Source: Akebia trifoliata
Lineage: Eukaryota; Streptophyta; Magnoliopsida; Ranunculales; Lardizabalaceae
DNA length: 64,000 nucleotides
NCBI GenBank assembly: GCA_017979445.1
Contig: CM030706.1
Span: 9,410,967-9,474,966 of the forward strand
Reading direction: 5' to 3'
Shown here: positions 22,036 to 32,935 of the stretch, piece by piece
Layout: every line of letters starts with the position of its first letter
How positions within the stretch are numbered: position 1 is the first letter of the stretch
The notes under the pieces: generated by a model
The model's input: the letters and a program-made list of their open reading frames with translations, nothing else
Told to the model about the DNA's origin: nothing
The model's database searches: none
Made by a program: the position numbers and the translations under genes

Positions 22036-22440
22036 TTTAATAGATCAGAACTATTTTAGTCAATATTAGAAGGAGCCTTCTGACATTAAATCAGAACTAT
22101 TTTACTCAATGTCAAAAAGATTCCTTTTGACATTAGATCATAACTATTTTAGTGAATGTCATAATGAACCTTCTGATATTAGATTAGTACTATTTTACTT
22201 AATGTCAGAAGGCTCCTTCTGACATTAGATCAGAACTATTTTAGTTAATGTCAGAAGGAGCCTTCTGACATTAGATCAGAATTATTTTACTTAATGTCAA
22301 AAGGCTCCTTTTGACATTAGATCAGAACTATTTTAATCAATGTTAGAAGGAGCCTTCTGACATTAGATCAAAACTATTTTAGTCAATATCAGAAGGCTCC
22401 TTCTGACATTAGATCAGAACTATTTTAGTCAATGTCGTAA
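22036..22440. repeat. Array of 46-bp palindromic units, inverted relative to 10736-11945
   Basis: About nine units with the consensus parts AGATCAGAACTATTTTAGTC and AATGTCAGAAGGAGCCTTCT. Read on the minus strand it has the same unit as 10736-11945, and it lies in the same order relative to the Ulp1-like segment (22560-23235). Both belong to one element family present in opposite orientations. Confidence 0.9.
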
Positions 22441-22559
22441 TGCTAGTATAAATGGAAAAATTGACATTTTATAAATAAATACATTGAAGAAAAATTTAGC
22501 AACACTTTTTATTGGTTATATGCTGAAAATTTGAGGTAGAATAGACCTTACATGTTAGA

Positions 22560-23235
22560 TGTACATTAGAAGACACCATTCAAAGATTTTTCATTGTCTT
22601 CCTATGTCACCATTTTTTGTGCGTGATATACTTGTATGAAAAATACATGTATCTTAACAAATCACTGAAATATAGAACTGATTTATACATGTTTCAGAAA
22701 TCAGAAAATTACTATCTTACATGCATATAGGTATACTACACGAATTTAGTGGGTAGGATTCGTCCTAGTAATGTGTAACCATACATCCATACCATGGGAT
22801 GTTATATAATGAAAAAGATCATGTACGGCTATACACAACTGGATCTCATATCTTGGTTACAAATTTAATATATTATATATTGACACACAACTGAATCACA
22901 TATTAAACAATGCAAGTGCTACCCAAAACAACAATAAATTAACAAAATCTAGAGCTATAGAGAACAAAAATAGAGCAGTTACAAAAATAAAGGTCGGAAG
23001 CCTTACCATGGAACACCATCCACAAGACCATCACGAACAGTACGGTAACTCTGTTAAGTCTTTAAAGGTGCATTCTTATAGGTCCCACCGATGGTAAGGA
23101 GATGGGCATAAATCCACACTATTACCACTGAGCAATTTGTCTGTAAATCGGTTAAATATATGACACTTTGAGTATAAAACATGATGTATGTACTGTAATT
23201 AAGCATTTGAAGGATATTTGCACGGGTTTACAAGT
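22560..23235 (-). pseudogene. Second, inverted copy of the Ulp1-like degenerate coding region
   Basis: Matches 10100-10790 on the opposite strand, including the acceptor TTAATTACAG, the HVLYSK and SVDLCPSPYHRW readings, and TCACATAC/TCACGCAC followed by AAAAAAT and TGACATAGGAAGACA. Stops occur at equivalent places. No catalytic residues can be assigned. Confidence 0.4.
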
Positions 23236-23950
23236 AAAAAACCACTATTACTGTTTCTGTTTGAGCATAAGACTTGGATAATACTCGCTTCCAAATAGAT
23301 TATGAATTTGTGCTAACACCCATACAACACTCAAGCATTGACCTCAAAAGTTTTATACTCAAGCTCAGCTTAAATCAGTCGTATTTCCCTCTATTCACAA
23401 GCTTGGTGGGGTTAATTTTGGAAGGTTGAAACAATAAGTGAAGCTTCAAAGTTACACTATGAAGTGTCCAATTTCATTGTGAATGTTTATTTCTTCCTGT
23501 CGAAAGGGGATTTGGAATTTGAAATCTTGAGCCCTGATGTACAGATTTTTATTAAAACTAATAATATCCTAACTTCAACATGGACAAAGGTAAGAGAAAC
23601 AGAGCAAATGTGTGGCAACAACAATGAATGCCAAATTTACATCCAAAAGGGGAATTATATCGATAAAAACTCAATAGCAATGTCCATCACTAACAATATC
23701 AAGAACAAGATACATAATCTCGCTAAAAATATCAGGATGGTAATCCAAATATAGATCAACAAACCTGATCTGCGATAGGAATTGTAAGAAATGGGAACCT
23801 AAGAAAACTCTCTCATTTTTAGAAGGCGAACTACTCTCCCTAAAAAGGTATCTTAGCTTAAAACTAAAATTCATTTGTAATAATCAACCATCTTCACATA
23901 TATTATGACCATTATATTTTTCTAGGCAAATATTTGAATTGGGATCAGAC
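23236..23950. other. Spacer before the second MULE N-terminus
   Basis: ORFs at 23464-23754 (+) and 23671-23874 (-) overlap and show no family features. No structured repeat was seen. Confidence 0.4.
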
Positions 23951-24334
23951 TCAAAACAAAAGACTAGGATACAATTCATAGTTCATACACTTGGTATCAT
24001 TTTTCATTTCAACAAGGTGTCGAGATTTCATGATGAAAATGTATATGATTTGGGAATCTTCTGGTACTCCAAACAACATCTCTTTAATGTCTGCATCGTT
24101 TTCTATATTTATCTCGACAAATGGAGGGCTAATTCTATATAAGTATTTTAACTTCAAATTTATCTCATCTCGACTACATGCGGTGACTTCATACATCATG
24201 TCGGTAAATATTTTAAATGAAATATCACATCTAACATACTTATTCTTGCATTTACCACTATACTTAAACCCGTCAAATGGGTTTACAATCTCTCCATCAT
24301 AAAAATATATTAACGAAATCTTCCTTTTATCCAT
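23951..24334 (-). pseudogene. Duplicate MULE N-terminal exon (PB1-like domain)
   Basis: Opens MDKRKISLIYFYDGEIVNPF and stays open for 127 codons, past the point where the copy at 20651 has a stop (EIDI then TAA; here EINIENDADIKEMLFGVPE). It is the better-preserved copy and carries the likely genuine 5' end, because upstream (higher coordinates) lie a leader-like region and a MULE terminal repeat. No DNA-binding or DDE exons follow it directly: the next 3.3 kb towards lower coordinates is the inverted palindrome element and the other N-terminal copy. Hence it is a partial gene. Confidence 0.8.
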
Positions 24335-24819
24335 TTATTAGATTCTCCCTGCATATGGTATTTTCATACTAAGAGTGAGATTATTTGTGACAAAATGAAA
24401 AATCTATAAAAATACTAGAAAAAATGGTACACATTCTATCGAACCTTTAAGAAGAAATACATCGAATATATTAAATGCTACACGATAATCAAGTTCTAAG
24501 ACACTAATAATTGTAGTTCTAACTCATGAGAAAAATATCATCTTATAATTTAAAATTCTATAAAATTTTAATAAAACTAAATAATGAAAAAATTATCATT
24601 GCATTTCTTTAAACATTAAAAATCTAATACAACTCTAGAAAGTCAACAGTAAACATGAAACTCTAACAAATCCAAATCAATCCAAAAAATTAGTCATTAA
24701 ATGATAAAATTTACATCAATCCTAAATAGTCTAAAAATTCAAATCCTAATTGTACCTAATCGAATTTACAATCTAGGGTTCAAATACTCCAAAACACATA
24801 CACAAACAATTTCGATTCA

Positions 24820-25035
24820 AATTTCTCACGATCTCCACAATAAAGAGAGATAGATCGAAATTATTCTCATGATCTCCACAATAGTGAGAGACAAAGACGG
24901 AGAAACTTGCAAGTTTCTCACGTTCTCACAACGGAAAGAGATAGAAAGAGAGAGAGAATGAAACTTGTAATATTTTCTAGATCTCCCCAACGGAGAGAGA
25001 GAGAGAGAGAGAGGTTGCATACCTCTTCGCCTTCG
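24820..25035. repeat. GA/CT-rich leader region with GAGA microsatellites
   Basis: Several runs of GAGAGAGA on the plus strand (CT-rich on the MULE sense strand) separated by TTTCTCACGATCTCCACAA-like words, occurring about four times. CT-rich tracts are usual in plant 5' leaders and promoters. Confidence 0.6.
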
Positions 25036-25089
25036 ATTTCTTGCAGAAGTTGTTCGAAGGAAACCATTACAAATGAAATTACAGAAATT

Positions 25090-25300
25090 TTTATGAAAGA
25101 GGAGATGACAAAACGGTAATTTCAGTCAAAATTAAGAAAATGCTATTTTCGGAACAAAAAAAATACGGTTTACTATTTTTACTGATTTGGTAAAAAAAAT
25201 TAATTCCGAAAACGATAAATTTACCGTTTTCGGATTAATTGCTACAGTGTACCGTTTTGGTAAATAATTGAAAATTTGTGCATGTTTTGGTAAATCTCCC
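25090..25300 (-). repeat. MULE terminal inverted repeat (5' end of the 17.6-25.3 kb MULE)
   Basis: Read outward-in on the minus strand it begins GGGAGATTTACCAAAAC and repeats ACCAAAACGGTA-type words and GAAAACGGTAAAT. The same layout begins at 48661 on the plus strand. The outer border at 25300 is supported by 41748-41945, which continues the flanking sequence (TATTATAAATAATAA) without a MULE. Confidence 0.75.
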
Positions 25301-25403
25301 TATTATAAATAATAACTTTACATTCATCTATAACTATTTTTCAATGAGGATAGATATTTGACTCCTATTTTGATGAAAAATAATATCAAACAAATCAAAT
25401 CAT
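25301..25403. repeat. Segment duplicated at 41748-41850
   Basis: TATTATAAATAATAAC through GATGAAAAATAATATCAAAC matches 41748-41850 almost base for base, as pre-MULE flanking DNA would. Confidence 0.85.
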
Positions 25404-25876
25404 CAATGTTTTAAAAACTATATTGGATTGATTGGTCGGTTGGATCGGGTTGGACCAAACTAGGTAACTTCTATTGGGTGAGTTGACAAAAAAAAAACCC
25501 ATTTGGCCCGTTAGGTTCTAGTGGTTCAACCAGTGACCCCAATCTTAAAATCTTGTAATCTACGTCATGTGGCATTGGATCATGTTTTTGAATTTGAAGT
25601 TACCTAATTTTGGGAAGAAACTAAAATTACTTACTTAATCTTTCATACCTAAATTAGTTTGGATTGACTTGTCCTTGTGCTTGATGGAGAGAAAAAGGAA
25701 GCCTGATTGAGTTCCTTCAGGCATACAAGGATGTCTTTGCGTAGTCTTACAAGGATATTCCAAGACATGGACAGAGATTGTTTTGGTTCTGGTCAGTTTG
25801 ACCCACCGGTCAGACCACTTTGGACCAATCTGATCAATCGTATGAGTCAACAACCGGCTCAATTTTTAAAACATTG
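25404..25876. mobile_element. Terminal-inverted-repeat element, CAATGTTTTAAAAA type
   Basis: Ends CAATGTTTTAAAAACT and TTTTTAAAACATTG are inverted. GGTTGGA/GACCGG-rich words lie inside each end. Elements ending CA(A/G)TGTTTTAAAA are widespread in eudicots. ATCAAAT words flank both sides but the exact target duplication is unclear. A truncated copy lies at 41850-41945. Confidence 0.7.
25690..25775 (+). pseudogene. Short Ty3/gypsy pol fragment inside the inverted-repeat element
   Basis: One frame reads SLIEFLQAYKDVFA, a stop, then SYKDIPRHG. This resembles the EFLxxxKDVFAWSYxDMPG block that precedes the reverse transcriptase of plant Ty3-type polyproteins, with the conserved Trp codon changed to TAG. 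Only about 28 codons are present. The short length leaves room for chance. Confidence 0.45.
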
Positions 25877-26192
25877 GATCAAATAATTATAAAAAATGCA
25901 TGAATTTTTTCTTTTAATATTAATTTAAAAACCTGAGCCTAGTTTGAATTTTCTAAAGGTGACTAATGGTTTATTTGTTTTCATCATGGACGACACCGAT
26001 CATGCTAATTATGGTTGCCCAACATGTTTAGCTTGTTTGGTGTATTCCACTTGATGGTCGGTGCTAAAAGGATTTGGCTAAAATCCTACCGATGCACTTG
26101 GCCATGAACATACCAACGAGCCATGACTTAGTTAATTGGTAAAACAGGGTTGCCTGCCTTGTCAAACTTGAAAACAAATATTTATCTTAAGG

Positions 26193-26371
26193 GTCTTGTT
26201 AACGTGTACCCTTAGGGAACGCGTTAAAGTACAATAAAACACTTTTTGAAAATTGAATTTTATACTGAAAATGCCCTTAAAAATATTACCTTTTACTAAA
26301 ATATCCTAAGATTTTGATTTCCAAAGTTTATTTATTGCAACGTGTGTCCTTAGGGCACATGTCTACAAAAT
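26193..26371. mobile_element. Small MITE with TTGTTAACGTGTACCC-type ends
   Basis: Left text TCTTGTTAACGTGTACCC and the reverse of the right text (TTTTGTAGACATGTGCCC) are imperfect inverted repeats, each followed by an AGG...CGTT block. It is about 180 bp long and AT-rich inside. No target duplication was resolved. Confidence 0.45.
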
Positions 26372-27903
26372 GACTGTCTGCGTTGAACACTGGTCAACCA
26401 CAGAGTTAATAATAGATCCACGATGGTTAAAAAAAAAAAAGTAAAAGAAAAGCAATTTGGGAAAGCATAGAGGGAAGGAAGAGAAGAGGAATAAAGGGTA
26501 AAAATACAAAAATAAATAAAAATAAAGTAAGAAGATAGACTCACCTCTACAATTGAAAAGTAGCTATGTGATTCCTTTAGGCATGATCCGAGGTAGTTGC
26601 GAGAGGTGTTGATGGTAGGAAGAAGGGTGATGGGGTTGTTGTGGTAGAGAGTAGATAAGTAGAAAGTGTTGTGATGGAGGAAGGTGAAAACCGTGGGTTC
26701 TTGGAGAGAGATATTTAATTCTTTCCCGTCTTTTTTTTTTTGTTATTCTATGTTTTTTTTAAGGAACAAGAGAAAAAAAAAACCCTTTTCTTATCACACT
26801 AAGAGAGAGAGGAGAATGAAGAAAACGTCCTCTTTTTATATATTTTCTTTCTAAAAAATCCTCTCTTCCCCCTTTTCACGTTTTTTCTATTTAACAAAAA
26901 TATTTTCTTTTTTTTTTGGTTTTGAAAATTTTCCTTTTTTCCTTTTTCTTTGCACGTTTCTTATATGATAATATGGGTATCAATCCCATGATCCTTGCAA
27001 CTCGGTAGCCCCCTATTGATTGGTTGAGTTTAACTTTAATTTTCAATTCGATTGGACGATCAAGGTTAAATTTTAATATTTGTTCGATTTGATTGGTTAT
27101 TTTAACTTTAATATTGAGATTTGATTTGATTGGTCAATTAATTAAGATTTTAAGGCTCGATTTGATTGGTCAATTTATTTGAAAGTTCAATTTGATTGGT
27201 TAATTAATATTAATTTTTCAATTTGTATTATTTAAAAATTTTCAACTTGTTTAGATTGTGTTCGATTTGAATTTGTGATTTCATGTGAAGTTTCAATTTT
27301 TCTAGTCATGGGGTTTCTAAATTTTTTTCTTTTGATGTGCGTAAATTTTGTTGGAAGTCTATTTTTAATCGTGTTTTCCTAAGAATTAAGGTCTCTATAT
27401 AAAAATCAGATGTTCGAAGGTATTTTGGTAATTTTTTGTAAACTTCTTCGTTTTCACCGATTTTAGTGTCGTTAGACTCGAAATCATATTCTAAGGGTAA
27501 TGAAAGTACTTTTAAGATTTTTTGGAGGTGCGGGATCTACGGTGGGTATATTCGTCATTTTGTTAGTCATTTACTTATTTTGACGTAAGGTTTCTTTTAT
27601 TTCCAACGTAATTATTTCTAAGTCTTGAGATCATATTTTCCTAGCATTGTGAGGTATCTAGGTTATTGAAATATGTAGTGACTCTAAGATACGCACTTAT
27701 TAAGTCGAGTGTAAGGTGTAGCAATCCTATGCGTGCGTAATTTTCTATGTCGTGTGATAACGAGTGAGAGAGATAAAGGACTAGAAACGAAAAATTAGGA
27801 AAGGGACTTAAGTTTTCGAGTTCTTTGCGCTCATCATTAGGAATCCATAACAGTCGGGTGAATAATTCCTAAATTAGGCAAATGTAAAAATGGGGTGTTT
27901 ACA
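26372..27903 (-). mobile_element. LTR-like sequence ending at 27903 (TGTAAACACCCC terminus on the minus strand)
   Basis: The right border reads ATGGGGTGTTTACA, the reverse of TGTAAACACCCCAT, the same terminus type as the solo LTR at 31321-32935. Both share ATTAGGAATC...CGGGT just inside. TTGATTGGT is repeated several times at 27015-27200. The left border and a target duplication were not found, so the real LTR may begin anywhere between about 26400 and 26960. GA-rich and poly-A/T tracts at 26430-26900 are without coding potential. Confidence 0.5.
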
Positions 27904-28310
27904 GTTGGGCAATCCTATGGTTTTGGATAACCAAGGAATTTTCTTTATAGTAAGGTGCGCTGTTACTAGCTCCACCATTTGTTTATCGGGTACGCTATTA
28001 AGGTATTGGAATTGTTGGGCACGGAAGACCCAACCTTCAAGATCAACCCTTTTGAAAGTGGGAAAGTCCAATTAAATTGACTTCCTTTGAAATCCTCAAA
28101 TGGAGCTGGATGTCGCATCTCTGATAGTTGACGAGGTAGTTGTATGGGTGGTTCTTGCATAGTCAGTAAACGTGGATGCAACATGTTGATGGTTGCTTTA
28201 ATGTTCAACATTGTCTTAGTTAATTCCCTTATTCTCACATTCATTTCATCAACTTCTTAGAGTTTGTTCTCAAAACCTGGTGGAATATCTAGAGTCGGTG
28301 GAGTTTCCAT
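27904..28310 (-). pseudogene. Ty3-type retrotransposon gag fragment
   Basis: From the ATG at 28310: METPPTLDIPPGFENKL, a stop, then a coiled-coil-like stretch (IRELTKTMLNIKATINML). After a frameshift comes LDFPTFKRVDLEGWVFRAQQ and NSVPDKQMVELVTAHL. The last part fits the plant Ty3 gag capsid pattern DFPxFxGxDPxGWVFRAEQxF. It stops where LTR-like DNA begins at 27903, so capsid C-terminus, nucleocapsid and pol are missing. A primer-binding site lies 14 bp upstream of the ATG, as expected for a gag start. Confidence 0.75.
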
Positions 28311-28323
28311 GGTAGCAAGAAAG

Positions 28324-28335
28324 TGTGCTAATACC
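28324..28335 (-). other. Primer-binding site (initiator tRNA-Met type)
   Basis: On the minus strand the text TGGTATTAGCAC follows CTATCAGTT. It differs at three positions from TGGTATCAGAGC, the usual complement of plant initiator tRNA-Met. CTATCA would be the end of the 5' LTR and the gag ATG follows shortly after. Confidence 0.65.
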
Positions 28336-28339
28336 AAAC

Positions 28340-29164
28340 TGATAGAATCTTAAAAATATAAACTATGAACTACGAAAGATTTCTAAATTAATCATATACT
28401 TTTGTACATTTCTTATCGACAACACCTCTTTAAATAAGCAACAAAATGAAACTACCTTCCTAACAACAAGGAAGGATAATCCATTTCTCCTAATAATCTG
28501 GAAATAACTACCTTCCTAACAACTGGAAGGATAAAACTCAACTAAAGATATAAATATAATCCTTAATTGAAGCAACTATAGAGAAAAATTAGCTAAGGTT
28601 GACTCAAGAGAATATCTATTGATTGAAGATACTATCCTTGGGGATAGGTTTGTATCAGACTGCACATGTTATCCAATCGCGCAAGTCCCTGCCTAATCAG
28701 ACGTATTTTTTGGTCCGATCAAACTTTCACGTACATCTGAATAGGAAATTTTTTTCCTCTTCAAGTGAGGAGGCTATTAAGTTAATTAATGGCAAAGAGT
28801 GCTACAAATTTTGACATAATAGTAAGAAAGTACTAATGATTTCTCAAAATATCCATTGTAGACTCGTTGATGAATTCAATGTCTTAGATAAATGGGCTTT
28901 GGGGTTTTCAGGTTGCAAAGTTCATTCTAATTGTAGAACATCAATGCTAATTGGAGTTTTCTTAGAGCAACTATGAATTTCTAGGACCTTTGTCATCATA
29001 CTTTTCATTTTGGTTTTGCATTTGTCCAACATTTGAGGAATTTTGTGAGATTATGAGTATCCAATCTTTGGGGGCGATAGTTAAACTGACCATGTGCTGA
29101 CACTTTGGTGTTGCTTGATCTTCCTTCCTTGACATTTAACGTCTAATGATTTTTAGATTTGACT
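28340..29164 (-). mobile_element. Probable 5' LTR of the gag fragment plus flank
   Basis: Begins at TGATAGAATC (LTR end in minus orientation). A short direct repeat, ACTACCTTCCTAACAAC followed by GGAAGGAT, occurs twice at 28450-28535. The far LTR border was not identified. The ORF at 28623-28814 has no family features. Confidence 0.4.
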
Positions 29165-30391
29165 AGTAGTATGACGCCCCGCCAAACGCTAACACAAAGC
29201 CCCCATGTCAGATCTTGAGGCATAAGGTGCAGCTTCAAAATTTCGGCATGGTCTCCTTTGTTTATGTTAACATTCCAAGGCGTTCAACCTACTCCTGATA
29301 GATGACATATATTATCCTACATATATACATACAAAATATAATACTAGCGGAAGCCTATATACATCTAATAATGTACGATAGATCAAAGTGCGGAAGGATA
29401 AATAAAATACAAGATTATACAAACATTCCTCACTCTAACAAAAGTTATAATACTAAGTACAAAATCTATAATATTTCTAGACAAATCGATACCACTAGGG
29501 GGTATAGCTCCAATACTCATCAGGTGATGAACTCTAGTTGTCTATCTGATCAACTAAATGATCTTCACTCTTCCTCTATACCTGCCTCGCCAACCTCTGA
29601 ATCTGAAACTAAAAAAATGGAGAAGAAAATGGTGAGTAACAATGGTTACCAAATAGGGAAGCAAACAATTTCTACCAATAACTTCTCCTATCATGAACGA
29701 ATAAACATATTGAATCATTTTAAAATATGCTAAATTTTACAGAAGAAACTATGATTAACTGTTACATATAGTTAGGGATGAGCAACTAAATATTTTAAAA
29801 CACAAATTACATCAATCAACAGTATCCACTATAGCATTTTCTTTTTATACGAATCTAGTTGATCAAATGAAAACATTAAACATGCATTTCATTTTATATA
29901 TCAAAATAAGGCAACAAATACATAATACACAATGGTGGAGTAGTAGAATTAGAGAGTTGGATTCACGACCGAATCGCTTCTAGTCAGGACATGATGTTTC
30001 ATAACAACATATTAGTTCCTGATTTTGTGGCGGGTCGCTGTTTACCACACTTGCGGGATCATTTATCTGGCTCAGGCTGGCCGTTTGACGTGACAATAAG
30101 CAATGTGTCTCTTTTCGATGTGTCAGAACGTTTGACTACTATAGATTGTTAGTGATCACTGAATATAAACTATTTGTGTATGACTACCTTTACATTATAA
30201 GTTCACTGGTAAAGATAGAGAGGAATAAATCTAGATTATAGTTGTAACTCTATTCTCATACGTATCCCATACTACGTATGAGTTTGGTTGTCCCTACTGT
30301 ACATCCCAAGATAGTACATCACTCCGTATATATATATATATATATGTACATCACATGATAGTATATCACTCCGGATGATATATATATATAT

Positions 30392-30757
30392 AAGAGCGAT
30401 TCAGCAGCCCTAAAGTTTGCCAAACATTTTTCAAAACATGGGTTAGAAACTTTGGAATGAGTTGATTTATTGTGAGGATGATCTCTCCGATGAAGAAATC
30501 ATCCTCTCCAAAAATCAGCTCATTTTGAAATTTCTAACCCTAATTTACAAATTGAATAATTGTGGACCGTTCAATTTTTGTAAATCACTTTTGATGGGGT
30601 TAGAAGTTTTGGAATAGGCTGGTTTTTGGTGAGTATAATCTCCTCATCATAGAGATCATCCTTACAAAAAATCAGCTCATTCTAAAACTTCTAACCCATG
30701 TTTTGAAAAATGTTTGGCATAATATTTGGCAAACTTTAAGGCTGTTGAACCGCTCCC
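30392..30757. mobile_element. Multi-hairpin MITE inserted in a TA microsatellite
   Basis: Ends AGAGCGATTCAGCAGCC and (reverse of right) GGGAGCGGTTCAACAGCC are inverted, and CCAAACATTTTTCAAAACA follows in both arms. Each arm holds a further palindrome made of GGTGAGGATGATCTC words. (TA)n lies on both sides, and family L copies 2 and 4 have the unoccupied TA run at the same place (about 35800 and 43310-43340). Confidence 0.88.
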
Positions 30758-31320
30758 TATATATATATATATCATTTCCTTTATTTGAAAATAATTAGGA
30801 AATTTTCTTTGAAAACAAATGAGAAATTAATATTACAAAGTTGAAAATGGATATCCAGTTTCCTACCATGCAACTGTGGCCACTGGCCTAAAATAAATAA
30901 CAAAACTCGGAGCCTCTGTGCCAATAGAATTTAAATAAATATGCAACCAATCATTATTCCTGGATATCTCTTCACCAAAGTATACACAAACATTACAATG
31001 TAAAATACAGACATCACCCCTTTAGTTTGATTCTTACATTTTACTGTTTTATCTTCTTTTCCTTTTTTTTTCGATTCTTACATTTTTTACTTTTTCAAAC
31101 ACATTATTCATTTTTTGAATTTATTCATTCAAATATTCATTTTTCGATATCAAATCATTTTTCATATTTTGAAATTCATTTTTATCATTAAAAAAAAATT
31201 AAAAATTTATATTAAAACAGAGTCCGAGTTGTATACAAAACTCAACTGGCGGAAATAACCCAGTGAAATATCCTACCCATGTATAGTTTGTTATAAAATA
31301 CAATTAAACATATCAAATAT

Positions 31321-32935
31321 TGAAAGCACCCTCGATCCGCGAGGTGTGCGGATCCATTTTTAATTTTTGAGGTTTGGGAGTCGTCACCTAGTTATTATGG
31401 TCTAGGAACCGAGCATTGACTCTAACAGATAAAAATAACTAATCTACGAAAGAAATTATGGTCTAGGGATCATGTTACGGGGTTGGAAGGTGTTAGGCAC
31501 CAACCCCGTCTGACAAACGTTGGTCTCTACAATTTTTCCAAAAGGGGTTACATTGCTAATAGACTTAAAATAAATAAATAAAATAAAAAATATACCTATA
31601 CGACGATCGCAATGATTTGTTCCCTCAGAATTAGTAGAATGGCTCCTCGTAAAATACTCTTCGTTTTGTTTTTGTTACTCGATCTGCTTCGGATCTCCAA
31701 GATGAAATACCTCCTTCATAGATCTGAGTATTTCCTAAAAATTTTTAAGGGATTTCTAGGTATTTTTTGAAGAGTTTTTGGAAGTTTTTCTATAAAACCT
31801 ACGGCATGGATGATAAGTAGGGAGTTAGGACTTCAAAATCAGGGTTTGGGAAAGGCTAGGGGGACTTTTTGACCTACTTTTTCTAAGGTTTATTTTGACC
31901 TGCGAAATTAGGTTATGGAGGCTCTTATTTATAGATTTTTTTGGAAGAATTAGGCTTTGACAAGGTCTCCTTTTAGATAATGTGAATTAAGGTTTTGACT
32001 TAAGTCTTATTTGATTGATTAGATTTCTTTAGATTATAGTTTTAATTAGGGTTCTGACTTAAGTCTTATGAGATTGACTTGGTTTTTTAAATTAGATTTT
32101 TTAAATCTTACGTACAATGAAAGAATATATATTTTTAAGTTTTGTGGTGAACCCCCTAATTGTATTTTAATTCTTTATGCCCCCAGATGGAAGGGGTCTT
32201 TTAATAAATATCAGGGGGCTCCTTAAATAAGTGGGCAACCATCAACTATTTTGCCTGAGGGCTTGATTGATTAATTTTCTTGGTTCAGATTTTTAAATTA
32301 ATTTTATTAAGGTGTCACTTTATGTTAATTAATATTTTATTTATTAATTTTAAAATTTTAAATTGTTAAAATTAAAAAATTACCATTTTACCCCTTAAGA
32401 GTACTTTTGCGTTTCAAGTCATTTTTCGATGTTCCGGGATGTTTTGGAATCGATTTTTTGTAAGGAATTCAATGGGATTATGGGTTTGTGTTATTTATAG
32501 ATTTTTGATGTGAAATGATCGTGGATCCTATGAAGGGTATTTTCATAATTTTGTCAAATTTGGTGAAAGTTGGCGAAATGGTTTATTTGGTTTCAATTTG
32601 TTGTTTTATGTGTTTGAAAGGGTTTTCTTAAGTGTAATGTGGGCTCTATTGATATTTTGATGTTAGGGGTATTTTGAAAATTTGGTCATTTTTTAGTGAT
32701 TTTTATCGTAAAACTTCTTTTTGTCTGAAAAATAATGATTTCTATGTTTTTTTGGGTCATGTTTTCCTAACATAGCGTGGTTTCTATAATTTTATTAGTT
32801 TGAGTACCTCACCTGAATTTCTGAAACATGTCTAGTAACAAATAAAACACTGGAATAATCATCTATTATTAGGAATCGTCACGATCGGGTTGACGAGTTG
32901 ATTAATCAGGTGAGTGCAACAATGGGGTGTCTACA
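31321..32935 (-). mobile_element. Solo LTR, 1615 bp, 5-bp target duplication AATAT
   Basis: Plus-strand text starts TGAAAGCACCCTCG and ends GGGGTGTCTACA, i.e. TGTAGACACCCC...CTTTCA on the minus strand, with TG and CA borders. AATAT flanks both ends (31316-31320, 32936-32940). Family L copy 2 has the empty site with one such word (CATATCAAGTATGCAAG on the reverse strand near 35265). No internal coding region or second LTR, hence solo. Confidence 0.92.
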
